Part shown: positions 44,384-55,497 of the stretch, piece by piece | Position numbering within the stretch: position 1 is the first letter of the stretch | How the letters are laid out: each line of letters opens with the position of its first letter | Origin: Dimargaris cristalligena | Lineage: Eukaryota > Kickxellomycota > Dimargaritomycetes > Dimargaritales > Dimargaritaceae | Direction of reading: 5' to 3' | DNA: 64,000 nt | Assembly: GCA_027576995.1 (NCBI GenBank) | Contig: JANBQC010000031.1 | Coordinates: 27,700-91,699 of the forward strand | Made by a program: the position numbers and the translations under genes | Notes under the pieces: model-generated | Seen by the model: only the letters and a program-made list of their open reading frames with translations | What the model was told of the DNA's origin: nothing | Database searches by the model: none

Positions 44384-44950
44384 ATAGGATTGCTTAGATA
44401 TCCACGGGACCGCGTACGTACTATACTTGCACCCCGTTGGCCTTGTCGGATGCTCGATACCAAGTATGATGGGATGGGGGGGATTCTTAGGCATAGCTTA
44501 TCTGGATTGGCTGATAGAAGAGAGACTCCCCCTGTTTTTTTCTGGGCGCGCTGTTCCCGACGAAGTAGCCTACCTTTTTCTCCCCCTGTGCTGGAAATAT
44601 TTGGGGCTCCTATGGTATCGTGCTCTGGCCTGGTTTATTAGACGACACCTATGGGTTAATATATACCACCTCCTCCTACATACCAAACTATTTAAAGGAG
44701 AGAGAGCATATACACTTATATATATATGCTTCTTGCCTTCGTCAACTGAAACACCTGGTTTGTAGCTAACGCTCTCTTTGACTCCACACTTACTTCTCTT
44801 TGGTTATTTTCGGTGACTTCTCTTAAACCTCGTCGGGTTTAACCTTACCGCATTCGTATTCCCCCCTATTCCTCCGTTGGTATTCTCTCGACCTTTGTCA
44901 TTCGTAGCCCTCGCATTCCCCCGGCGGTGTGGTATACACTTAGACTTCAT

Positions 44951-47900
44951 ATGCGCCAGCGGACCCCTTACTCCGAGGCCGCTGATAATAATGCGGCCGG
45001 GGCCGGCGGTGGTGACCAAGCAGCACCAACGACCCAACACCGACCCTTGACGCCCCCGTCCAGTCAGAACCCCACCGCTTCTACGTCGGCAGCCCCCGCC
45101 GCTGCGGCCGAGCCCGACAACCACGACCACCACCACCCCACGGCGAAACAACCCTCGGTGGCCTACGGCCGTGTGCCCGGAAAACCCGGCAAGGGTAAGT
45201 CTATGGTCCATTGGCCACCTTCGCTTGGCCTGGGAGTAGTTAGCTCTTCTGCATATATCCATGCCAATATGGTCCTACGGGAGTAACAGAGAGGGGGAGA
45301 GGGTCAGTTGATAGTGGATAGTAAGGGTGATCCCTGCCGTAGTTGCGTGGGGCGGGGGGATTAATCACTTCTCTCCCTTCCTCTCTTGCTCCGGAAATTG
45401 CGTGATCCGTGGTGGATATTGGAATTCCGTGAGGATCAAACTGTTCGCTTGTACCACCAGCCCTTTCTCTCTCATCTCACCCTAATGTGCTGACTCAGCC
45501 ATAGAGCGACCATGCTCGCCAATTTAGGCCCCGGGTTTGAGTCAGACAGGCTGGGGAGCAGTTGTTGTTAGGAGAGGCGGCCTCTGCTCTAGTGATTCGT
45601 TTTCGCTAAAGAGGAGGTCTTCAAATGAGTCACGCCACCCCCTTTCTTGTGCCCTCAGTCCTGTAGAAGGCTATCTGGTTTAGTTGGGGGACGGTGGGAA
45701 AATTCCTCCTAATGGCATTACAGGGTCAAGGAACCAGATCCATCTACGAGTGAATGAGATCCAACCAATTACACTAGCTTAACCGTACACCCACTATCCC
45801 ACTATCACTCCTCTCATTTCCCCGTCGATTTAAATCTAATCATTTTCTAGTCTTCCAAGTGCCGCAGACCCACGACTTCATCACGGCGCTGTTTAGCGTC
45901 GGCCGCGGCAAAACCACCTTCGATTATGTGACGCTCGCCGTGATGGGCTTCCAAATAAGCCTGCTCTTTATTCTCCCGACGTACATCAAGCGGCCCCTCT
46001 TCATCGCCCTCTTTTTATTTTGGCGGGGCCTGTACAACGGCGGCCTGGGCTACCTGCTCAAGCAGCAGAGCGACCGGCGCCAGCTGGTCAAGTGGGCCCA
46101 GCGCCGGGGCTGGTTCCACCCCCAAACCGGCGGAGCGTATTACACCGCCCTGAAACACGAGCTGTCCGCCAAAATGGGCCCCGACTATGACTTTGACCGC
46201 GTCCCGCTGGAATTCAACACCTGGCTGCTCTTCCGCCAGCTGGTCGATTTGATTTTGATCAATGATTTCGTGACCTACCTGTGCTTCGCCCTGTCGTACT
46301 TCACCATCCCCGAACCCACGTCCACCACTTTCATTCAGGACCTGCTCCGGTACGCCGGGGGCACCTTCCTGCTCCTGTTTAATCTGTGGGTCAAGGTCGA
46401 CGCCCACCGCGTCATTAAAGATTTCGCCTGGTACTGGGGGGACTTTTTCTTTCTGATTGACCAGTCCCTCACCTTTGACGGTGTGTTTGAAATGGCCCCC
46501 CACCCCATGTACTCAGTGGGCTACATCGGTTACTACGGCGCCGCCCTAATCGCCGGCAGTCTGACCGTATTCTACATTGGTTTATTGGCCCACGCCTGCC
46601 AGTTCGCCTTCTTGAGTATGGTCGAAAATCCCCATATCGATAAAACCTACAACAATACCCCGGCCGCCCTGCCGACTATCATTCCAAATGGCCCCGAATT
46701 CTCCCCCAGTCCGCGTCCCGCGTCCCTGCCCACCACTACATCCACTACCGATGGCACTGCCACTTCCCCGGCGGCGTCTGATGACACCTCCGCTGATGTG
46801 GATTCGACCACCCCATCCCAAGCATCCGCAAATAATTACAGTCCACAGCAGTGGCGGCGCCAGTTCTTCTCCGTAAAGGATATCTACAACACCTACTTCC
46901 GCCGCGATATGGTCGTATTCAAGAACATCGATTTCTTCCGAGCAAGTGATATCCTGGTGGTGCTCGTGGTGGCCCAGGCCGTCGCCCTTTCCCTATTCAC
47001 CAACCTCGCCGGCAGTGGTAGTGGCGGGGCTAGTTCCGCCTCGGATGATTCTGGTCAAGGCGGCGAGCGGCCGTCCATGGGAGCCATTGTGACCACCCTG
47101 CAGGCGCTGTTCTGGGTGCTGTTCCGCATTCATTTCCTGGGCTGGATTCTGTACCGCCAGAGCCAGGACAAACTATGGACCCGGCACTTCATCAAATTCG
47201 GAGGCACCATCGCGGACAGTTTCGCCAACTGGAAGGTGCTGTTTAACCTGGGCCAGGTCATGAACTACGTCAGTTACGGCCTCCTCACCATCCAATATTA
47301 CCACTGGTCCGCCGAATGGACTTTCGACACCTACACCCACCTCCTCCTCCGCCACACCTTCGGCCTTCTGCTGATTCTGCTCCACGTGTGGACCGCCCTG
47401 TCGGTCTACGACGTGCTGGGAGATTTCGGCTGGTTCTATGGCGATTTCTTTATTGATGAATACCCGAGTACCCTGTATTATACGGGCATCTACCGGTTCC
47501 TCAATAACCCCGAGAAAATCATGGGCCATGCCGCCTTTTGGGGCCTGTCCCTCCTGGCGGGGAGTTGGACCATGTTTGCCGTTACCCTGTTTATGCAGAT
47601 TTCGAATTTTTGGTTTTTGAAGTATGTGGAGTCGCCGCACATGCACCAATTATATGGCGATAAGGTGCGCCAGGAAGCCGGTGTAACGAAATCAGTGCGT
47701 CACGTGCAGCTTATTCCGGCCAAGGTCCGTGATATCCTTCATTTGGACGATCTGTCCACTTCCGCCCCTTCGTCAGCCCCGACGGATTCCGAAGATGGCC
47801 CAACAGCCACCACCTCCTCGCATTCCCAGTCGTCGGGCCTCGCCCACGAATGGTTCGCCGACCGCGTAATTAGCCACGTCCGCGAAACCCTCGAACACGT

Positions 47901-49368
47901 TGTCGAAGAAACAACCGACCTCGTCAATGGTCTGATCCTCACCCGAGCTAAGCCACTACTCCGGGACATGGTCGACGATACCCGGTCCTTGGTGAACCAT
48001 TCCAAAGCCCGCATCGCGGCCACGAAATCAGCAAGGCATCTGGCCCGGCTACGCGCTAACCTCGGCGCGTACGCGGTGGAACTGGTACCCCCCACCACAT
48101 GTAAGCCAACTGACACCAAAACCCGTCGCTTCGCCCGGACCCCGCGCTACCCGAGTATGACCGGAACTTCTGGGCCGAACTCGCCCACGATGAATACTGC
48201 TGATACGCACTCGCCACCCACTTCCCCACCCAAAAAGAAGAAAAATGACAGTGGTGGAAGTCGGAACTCGGCCTCATCGTCGTCATCCAACTCGGCGTCC
48301 CCGTTGGTGTATGCGCTCGGTGAACCCATTCACGTCAACTGGCAGGCCCCACTGGACCACTCGCCCCGTGACTGGATCGGGATTTATAAGGTGACGTCCA
48401 ATCCATCGGATCGGGTATCATCATCGTCCTCGAAAGGCCGCTACCATTATGTGGTTCCGGTAGTTGAGTCACCCCTTCTAAATAATACCTTCCATGATGG
48501 CGAAGACGATGGCGGTGTCGATGCTGATGCCGATGACCACTCGACTATCCCTGCTGAGTCGCCTACTACCCCGGTATTTGACCTAGCATCGGTTAAGGAT
48601 ACACCATCTTTAATATCCCCCCCTTCGCGACCCCAGGTACCGTCATCTGACCAGTCACAACAACTTCCTGAGCCGCAATCACCACTATCTCCATCATTAT
48701 TATTATCATCATCATCACCACAATCGCCCATACCCACCTCAGTCCAGTCACCCTATTTGGTCACCAAAACCCTCCAGGGCCACCCCCAGACCGTCTACCG
48801 CGGCACCGTCACTTTTAGTGGCCGCACGCTACCCTGGGAAATCGGTACCTATGAAATCCGTTACCATTGCGACAATTCCCATACCGTACTGACTCTGACC
48901 CAACCTTTTGAAATCGCCGTGGACCGGATTCCCTTAACTGAAGCTATGCTGGAGGATCCCCGACTCGTGGCTGAAGCGATGTTCCCCCTGCTGCAGCGGT
49001 GTCTGGCGCCGACCCGGGACTTTACGAACCGACTGTCGCTTTCTACGTCCACATCAACAGTCACATCACCAGCCTTATTACCAGCATCCCCAGGGTCGAC
49101 CACCACGGCGACGGAGACCAAGGTAACGATGACGACGACCCCGAATCCAGCGGACTTGTACCATTTGGAATCCATCGAGGACCCGTTCTACCAAATCAGT
49201 GACGAGCAGGCGCAGGCGATCGTGTACGGAATTAAACTGATGTTCGGTATCGAATTTTCCCCGACGGTACTGAGTCTGGATTGGAACGCCGAACGACTGG
49301 GCCAGCGGATTGTGGCGGCCCATAAGGCGTTGGTCCCTTTTTCGTCCCCTAAAATTCAATCGGAGTAG
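44951..49368 (+). CDS. CHO2: Phosphatidylethanolamine N-methyltransferase (Cho2 type)
   Basis: Cho2 adds the first methyl group from S-adenosylmethionine to phosphatidylethanolamine in the ER, on the way to phosphatidylcholine. Exon 1 (44951..45194) encodes a disordered leader ending VPGKPGK. A 656-nt intron joins in phase 1 to exon 2 (45851..49368) at VFQVPQTHDFITALF, a recognisable Cho2 junction. Total 1253 residues, longer than most relatives (roughly 850-1000). Two methyltransferase halves are seen, each ending in a similar block: HPMYSVGYIGYYGAALIAGS and NPEKIMGHAAFWGLSLLAGS. Many membrane helices surround them (FFFLIDQSLTFDGVF, FGLLLILLHVW). The C-terminal third has the Cho2-specific beta domain (DWIGIYKVTSNPSDR, ending WEIGTYEIRYHCDN) interrupted by a long Ser/Pro/Asp insertion, and a last conserved segment (YQISDEQAQAIVYGIKLMF). 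Assignment is firm; the leader exon is inferred from splice signals. Confidence 0.93.
45491..45632. promoter_or_regulatory. Three TGA[CG]TCA sites in CHO2 intron 1
   Basis: TGACTCA at 45491-45497 (inside GCTGACTCAGC) and TGAGTCA at 45538-45544 and 45626-45632. This is the bZIP site bound by Gcn4/AP-1-type factors. Three copies in 142 bp is denser than the window average. Function is inferred. Confidence 0.35.
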
Positions 49369-50390
49369 ATTTAAACCCCATATTATTTGTGTGTTTGTGG
49401 GTGACTAGCCCAGACCAGATTTTATTCTTTTATTTAAATATTTAAATACAATTTTTAATGAGTGAGAAGGGAGTATTTTGAAAACGACTTCCCTTGTTGT
49501 TGTTGTTGTTTTTTTTGAAAGGGGAAGATTGATATAAATATAAATGCCCAGTTAATCGATTAAGAGGATTGGTGTTATCTGGTTATTAATCAAATCCGAA
49601 TAAGGTCTTACGGATTTCCCAAAAGCGTTTCCGTTTGAAAAGCCACCGTAAAAAAATACTAATAATCCATCCAATTCTCCGGAATATATATGGTTTTCAT
49701 TATAGGTTTATTAGAACTAAAATTGACCCAAGAAAAATGGTCGGATCACGCACTGCCAAGATATACAATATAGTAAGGTCATTGGGCCACACAGTGTTAA
49801 CTTAAATAGGTGATTTGATAGGGAAAAGGAAGGGATTGTCAAACGATGATGAAAGTAACCCTTGCCACTCGAAAATCGGCAGTCCGTAGATTAACAATAG
49901 TAATAATAAGAAGGGGATGTGTGGATGTGCCCTTCTTTGTTATGTTACCTTTTAGAGATAACATCCAACTGGATACGGGATATTGCGGGGCATCTCTACC
50001 GCCGATTGACTAAAGAACAGATCCAACAAGGGTGAATTCGGGGAGAGGAGAGGAGAGGAGGGGGGGATTGGTATAACAGGAAGAATGCTACAATGGGTAT
50101 TACCAGCCATCCGCCTTGCGAAATATCACTGGTAAACCATTAAAATTATATATAGAGAGAGAGGGAGGGGGAGAAAGGATATATAGTGAATAGGCAATAG
50201 TGAAGGGTGGTGGGCATGGATAAACATCAACCGGGGCGAACGACATCGATCTTCCTCCCTCTATACCGGGTTAGATCCACACACGTTCACCCCCCTTCCT
50301 TAAACCATTGTTATTAAGCTGGATTTGTTACGGGACCCCCCCCCCACATACACACACACTTTCCCCCACCTTTACCAACTCCAACCTTAT
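49369..50390. other. Intergenic between convergent CHO2 and dehydrogenase genes
   Basis: About 1 kb, AT-rich, with a (TTG)n run near 49493, an AG-rich tract near 50155 and a run of about 12 C at 50335. No gene is seen. Confidence 0.5.
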
Positions 50391-51260
50391 TTACGCGTCG
50401 ATAACGGGCAGGGAATCCTTCAACAATTCCACCAAAACGGGATCCGTTTTAAGTTCCTGGGGTTCCCGCTGACAAGCAATGACCAACGCAGCACCATTCA
50501 ATTCCCGTTCGGTGATGCAGCGAAGCACGCCCTGGACCACTTCTTCCGCGGTGACTTTAGCGACCCGACCGAGGGTAGCTTCATGGAGCGGACTCTGGGC
50601 CCGGAGGCGGTCAATCATGGGGGTATCCACAAACGCGGGGCACAGGCAGTTGAACCGTACCCCACCGAATAAAGGGGTGAAATCCGGTAGGGAACGGGTA
50701 AAGTTGACCACGGCGGCTTTGGTAGCGGCGTAAATCGGATCACCGGGAAAAGGGACGAGGCCGGACATGGAGGCCATATTAATGACTACTTTGTTAGTGT
50801 TATAACCCGCCGCTTGGGTGGCCGGTAACGTGGGCGCAACGGTAGTAAAGTAGTGGATGGCCGCACTGGTACCGGCCATGGTGGCGGTTAAATTCACGTC
50901 CACCATGCTACGCCACTGCTCGGTGGCCCAGAACGGGTCGGCCTGGGCAATCCCGGCGTTGTTGACCAGAATGTGGACGGCGCCGAAATGGTCGGTACCG
51001 GCTTGGAACAGGGTGGCGAAAGCGGTGGGTTGGGTAACGTCGGTGTGGACGAACACGGCCCGCGGGGTTGATGATGATGATGATGATGGTGAATCAGAAA
51101 CGGAGGCGTTGAGGGCGGCGACTAGTTCAGTGCCGGCTGCTTCGTTGAGGTCGCCGACGACCACGCGAAAGTTGAGGCGGACGAGTTCGGTGACTAGACA
51201 GCGACCGATACCGGAGGCACCGCCCGTGACGATGGCACATTGGGGTTGGGTGGGCGACAT
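50391..51260 (-). CDS. Short-chain dehydrogenase/reductase (15-PGDH-like)
   Basis: Single exon, 289 residues, classical SDR fold. Seen: the cofactor loop TGGASGIG at 12-19; Asp37 at the end of strand 2 (VVVGDLNE), which selects NAD(H) over NADP(H); NNAGIA at 100-105; the catalytic set Ser164 (or Ser166), Tyr177 and Lys181 (YAATK); and the CPAFVDTPMI segment after strand 6. The order and the GDLNE and ATKAAVVNFTRS elements resemble 15-hydroxyprostaglandin dehydrogenase-like and related alcohol dehydrogenases. A Ser-rich insertion (57-65) interrupts the region after helix 2. The substrate cannot be read from the sequence. It converges with CHO2 and is presumably independently regulated. No peroxisomal or signal sequence is evident. 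Confidence 0.9.
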   Translation of the reverse strand: MSPTQPQCAIVTGGASGIGRCLVTELVRLNFRVVVGDLNEAAGTELVAALNASVSDSPSSSSSSTPRAVFVHTDVTQPTAFATLFQAGTDHFGAVHILVNNAGIAQADPFWATEQWRSMVDVNLTATMAGTSAAIHYFTTVAPTLPATQAAGYNTNKVVINMASMSGLVPFPGDPIYAATKAAVVNFTRSLPDFTPLFGGVRFNCLCPAFVDTPMIDRLRAQSPLHEATLGRVAKVTAEEVVQGVLRCITERELNGAALVIACQREPQELKTDPVLVELLKDSLPVIDA

Positions 51261-52225
51261 ATTGGGGATAAGGAGGGGGGAGTTGGTTGGTTAGTAGTAT
51301 GTGGCACGTCAAAAATAAACCCAGAGAAAAGGGAAGGGAAAGGGGAGATGGATGTGGAATTGATGGAATCTTAATTAATTGCCTGGACAGTGGGAGGGGG
51401 AAATGGGTGTGCTTAAATACTGAGATGTAAGGAGGATATGAGGGGGTTACACAAGGTGGCCCGGAAAACGAGGTAGTAATTGGAGGAGAAGGAGGGGTTA
51501 ATCCAAGCAGGCAGGAGGGGGGATTCTACTAAAGTCTTCCGACTTGGCCAGTCGCGTTATTCCCCCAGTGGAGATTGTTTATCATATTAATCATAATTAT
51601 TGGTATAATAATATTGGGGTATAATAAATAGAATAGGCGGGAAGTTGGTTGGTTGGCTTAACTAGCAGCGATCGTACGTGGTATTGAGTGGTGGAGAACA
51701 GCGGAAGACTCCGATGTCTCGAATAAGGTTAATTCTTCCGGGTCGTCTGTGGCCAGTGTGTGAGTGTGGTGAATTGGAGTTGGAGTTGGTCGCCGGTGAG
51801 TAAAAACCGGAAGGGCATATATAAGGACATTATTACAATTATTACTATTATACGCGGCGCTTGGTTGAGACGTTGTAAGGGAGAGGGGGTGGTAGTGGTA
51901 CAAGGCGTGAGTAAAGGGCATATCCGTGTGGGCCCAGAATGGTGGCGGCAGTCGCTATAGAGAGACCCTTGATCGACCTAATCCATAAAAAGGCGTTGAC
52001 TGAGGAGGTAGCCGGGATGAAACACACGAGACCTACGTGTGTACCTACGGATACTGACTGGCGTAGAATATAGTTCGTAAGGTCCCTTTTCTGACATCAG
52101 TGGGCTATCCTTTTTTCCCTGGGGGGTAAGTCCAAAGAGGTCACTCGGACAGGCCGTTTTCATTGTTTGGCCGGAGGGAGGATGGCTATTTTCACCACTA
52201 CTTTATAATATATGTATATATTATA

Positions 52226-52444
52226 TTACATTGATCTCCTTCGCAACATTTGGGCCCGGCCGTTTGAGTTCCCGCGCTCTGGTCGTTCACCCCACCAAGC
52301 CTCCCCGTCAATTTGGCTGAGCTTGACCTGCATGGAGGGGGTTAATGAGCCGTGTCTTTTGAATACCACGTAATCAAGCAACATTGCCGGAAATACCATC
52401 CCGAATGCAGTAAGCAAATAATGGAACATCTTCTCTCCCGCCAT
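52226..52444 (-). CDS. Candidate small membrane protein
   Basis: A 72-residue frame with an ATG in a favourable context (aaaATGG). It has one hydrophobic helix (YLLTAFGMVFPAMLLDYVVF), then a basic and polar tail with GSLTPSMQVKLSQIDGEAWW and RRRSM at the end. Size and shape suit a small mitochondrial or ER membrane subunit, but I recognise no family and chance remains possible in this noncoding-looking interval. It is not flanked by splice signals that would extend it convincingly. Confidence 0.3.
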   Translation of the reverse strand: MAGEKMFHYLLTAFGMVFPAMLLDYVVFKRHGSLTPSMQVKLSQIDGEAWWGERPERGNSNGRAQMLRRRSM

Positions 52445-52820
52445 TTTATCTCACGGATATTATTAAGTGGCTATAGGGAGTCTCAGACAAAGGCTTGTCG
52501 TCGCCTGGGAGAAGGTGCCTCAGGATGGATGTGACCTTGCCAAACCTCCCGTTTCCCTCCAACTCTTTTTGATCCTCCTCCCTTTCGTGTAGCCATATTT
52601 GGCAAGGGAGGTGGGTGTGTCTGTCAGATTTACTTGGCAGTAGCAACAGCCACGGTTTGGGAGAGAACCATACACCACGCCCATCATCATAGCAAAATCC
52701 AAGCTGACCCTTTTAATTTAATCCGGTGGGGTTGCCCCATACAGTCGGCTCAATGTTAGCCCCACATAGCTAGGCCCAGGCAAGCGAAGTGTGTGGCGGA
52801 ACAGGGAAACCAAGCCAAGC

Positions 52821-52842
52821 AAGAGAGAGAGAGAGAGAGAGG
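52821..52842 (+). repeat. (GA)n microsatellite
   Basis: About eleven AG/GA units upstream of BET1. Confidence 0.9.
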
Positions 52843-53108
52843 GGGCGTCGCGTAAATTGTTGGTTCACACACACTGGCACTTGAATGACAGAAAGGTCAA
52901 GTGGGAGTTGACTTTGTTGCCATCCAATCAGCAGCCCCAAACAGCGCCCAATTCATCCCCCTCCCTCTCGCATTCCTCCATGCGTTCATTCCAGGCTTCT
53001 TCCATTTAGTCAAACGACCACCCACCACTGTTCGTCTTTGTACTTGCATTCCCAGCGGCCTCCTCCATTCTCGCATTTATATTACCGCCCTGACTTCACA
53101 TAAAGGCC

Positions 53109-54313
53109 ATGCAACAGACAGGAAGGTAGGTTTTCCACTCCAGCCAGGTCCCTCTAGCGCCCGCGACTATCAAGTCAACCCAGGCCGATCCCTTCCTTGC
53201 CGGAGTAGTATCCCCAAGCTTCAGGCTTGCTACTGCCCCCGCTCCTCTTTCGTCCAGTAGAGCTCTTCTATATACTCAGCGGGGCTCTTAACTTACTCCT
53301 GCTTGACTGACGTCGTATCCCCCCCACCTTCCTTCCCATCCTCCACCTGCGTTAGTTCCCATAAATCGCACCGCTCACGCCGGGCCGACTGGGCCACCGG
53401 AGGGGCCCACACCAGCTCAACGGTCTACGGCGATAAGCGGTATTTCGACGAGGCTAGCACGAGTGAACCAGCTACCCTCGATAAAAATGACAAACAAGTC
53501 GATACACTGCGGGAAAAACTGCGGGGACTCAAGGATGTAAGTGGACTGCGCTGTTCTTTTTTTTAAAAAAATGCCGTGTTTTCACAAGGAGTGGAAGGGT
53601 TAATAAATAGTCTAAATCCATAGTCATCCCCGATTTCCTCCCGTTCGTTTTGACCTAACCCCGGCTATAATCAACGCCCACCTAACTCACTGACTTTACC
53701 TCCTATTGATTGGGGTTCACTTTCTCTGATATGACTCCGTATATGATTTTGACGGGTAGATTACGGTAGATATTGGCCATGAGATCCGGGACCAGAACTC
53801 ATTTCTCTCACAGATGGTAAGTAGGGCAGTTGATTTAGTGAATATACAGTTAATTACGCAACGGTCAGCGTGTATCTAAGGCGACTATAAGCTACAAAGG
53901 CACTTACTTGTCTATCGGCTGGAGGTAGGGTTTTACGACCACCCCTCTTCCCTTTCCGTCAACATCCCCATTCTCAGGCGATTAGAGAGTTCCTCTTACA
54001 CCTCTGTGCTATTGGCGCTAGGTTGCTACAATGTATTATGTATTACTCTCCCCCCTCTCCGTATTATCATTTCTTACAGTGATTAATCAGTGTATTTGAT
54101 CCCGGTATGCCGCCCAACCTCTATCCCCCCTCCCTATACCATGCCCGATTATAGAACTCGGATTTCGAAAATACTGGCAATGCCCTCGCAGGTACCATGA
54201 AGCGGTTTTATCGGATGGCCAAAACTCAAAGTGGGGCCCACATGTGGCTACTATGCGGGTTCGCAATTGCCGTCTGCATATTTCTGTACCTTTATTTGAA
54301 GTGGAGTTCATAG
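53109..54313 (+). CDS. BET1: Bet1-like Qc-SNARE
   Basis: Bet1 is the Qc-SNARE for ER-to-Golgi vesicle fusion, working with Sec22, Bos1 and Sed5. Four exons (53109..53125, 53356..53536, 53760..53816, 54155..54313) give 137 residues, close to yeast Bet1 (142). The long frame in exon 2 has no ATG. A 17-nt first exon (MQQTG plus a split Ser) supplies it with correct phase and donor/acceptor sites. The SNARE helix spans exons 2-4: LDKNDKQVDTLREKLRGLKD, then ITVDIGHEIRDQNSFLSQM with the zero-layer Gln at about 78 (RDQN), then NSDFENTGNALAGTMKRFYR. The C-terminal anchor is MWLLCGFAIAVCIFLYLYL. Each junction falls at the place expected from the family. Exon 1 is the least certain part. Confidence 0.92.
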
Positions 54314-54373
54314 ATTGGTTCTGTAGTAGTGAAGACACTACTGAAGGCAATAAAAAGAATTGCGATTTAGATT

Positions 54374-54408
<35 letters not shown>

Positions 54409-55497
54409 TTAAACGAGTCTTACCTTTCTTGGCGTGATAGGTTGAGTAGCAGCAGCACGTCTGGCCTTGGGCTTATAAAAGAAGGGTTGCGGTAATGATA
54501 GACAGTTGGTTGTGATGACCCCCCCTTGCCATTCTTGGGTCGCGCCCCTGCTACCCGTCGTGGTCTGGTCGGTCATTTGACCTCGATTTGCTGCACGGGT
54601 CCGGAGGTTGGGGCCTCATAATCAATGGCCACCGCGTCACGCTACTAATATCGGTGGGGCAATTGGACGGTTTCCTATAGTTAATACCAAGCATGGCTCA
54701 TTCACCGAACACTAACAATAGAAACTATGCCTAGAAGCACCCAGCTGGCCCTATTCTTAGGGGTTGGCTATGGAGGGACACCATCCCTAGGAATGATTTT
54801 GCTAATGTAAACCGTAGGAGGAACAGGGGACAATAGAGCTTATTTAGGTGGAGCTCAGTCAAGTAGTATGCACCTGTTTACCTTTTGAGTTGGTTATTAT
54901 AGCCCGCGCCTCGCTGTTCAGAATATTATACTGATAGCTGGAATCGACACATCCCTCATCAAATGCTTTAGCCGGGTTCGTTCCTTCTGAAAAGGTCTTA
55001 AATATCATATTATTTTCTGTTACAGGTGTATTGCTGTAGTCGAGGCCCACCGGCTTTCCAAATAACGTTCTTCCAGTTCAACTGGTTTATTCTTCCGCCT
55101 CGACACTATCATGGGTAGAGTAGTGTGTAGTGCCCGTGTATCTCTTATTTTACAGTGCCCTTCCTCTCTTTTGGCTGGCCGACTGTCGCCTCATCCACCA
55201 CTAATTTTCAACTCCACATGGGTTGCTCGTTGCTGTGAGAGCATCTTCTCCTGTGAATTCCCCCCTCCCCCACTTGTATACTCCTCGCCTCTTCTTCTTC
55301 CCTACCAGGTCTAGAAAACCCCCTCTGCCCTCTAATTCCACCACCCGTTCTATACTTCAGCTCCGTAATTTCTTTAAACTATTTTTTATATTTCACTCTT
55401 CCATTTCTTCCCACTTTTATAGAACAGCTCCTCCTCGCTCTCCCCCCTTCCTTTCATAAGGCATTCCCCCTCCTTACAAGCTAACACATTCGCTTGC
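54314..55497. other. Intergenic between BET1 and GID5
   Basis: About 1.2 kb. A compound (TA)n(TG)n repeat lies at 54374-54408 just after BET1, and a C/T-rich promoter or leader runs into the GID5 start. No gene is seen. Confidence 0.5.
54374..54408 (+). repeat. Compound (TA)n(TG)n microsatellite
   Basis: About ten TA units run directly into about seven TG units, 60 bp after the BET1 stop codon and so probably within its 3' UTR. Confidence 0.9.

Larger units (their letters stand above)
42172..44950. other. Intergenic with several simple repeats
   Basis: About 2.8 kb. It holds the inverted TAAC/GTTA arrays at 43400-43484, a TATAAAAG at 44059, a (CAAAT)6 array at 44091-44123 and a TA repeat near 44359. 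A hydrophobic plus-strand frame (about 44466-44765) has atypical codon use and is not called. The right end is the presumed CHO2 promoter. Confidence 0.45.
51261..53108. other. Intergenic with one small candidate frame
   Basis: About 1.8 kb between the divergent dehydrogenase and BET1 genes. A candidate small minus-strand gene lies at 52226-52444 (listed separately). A (GA)n tract is at 52821-52842. Nothing else is supported. Confidence 0.45.

Noticed and set aside
44427..44765. Hydrophobic, Trp-rich frame upstream of CHO2.
   Set aside because: Codon use differs from every real gene here and the tail runs into TA repeats; likely chance.
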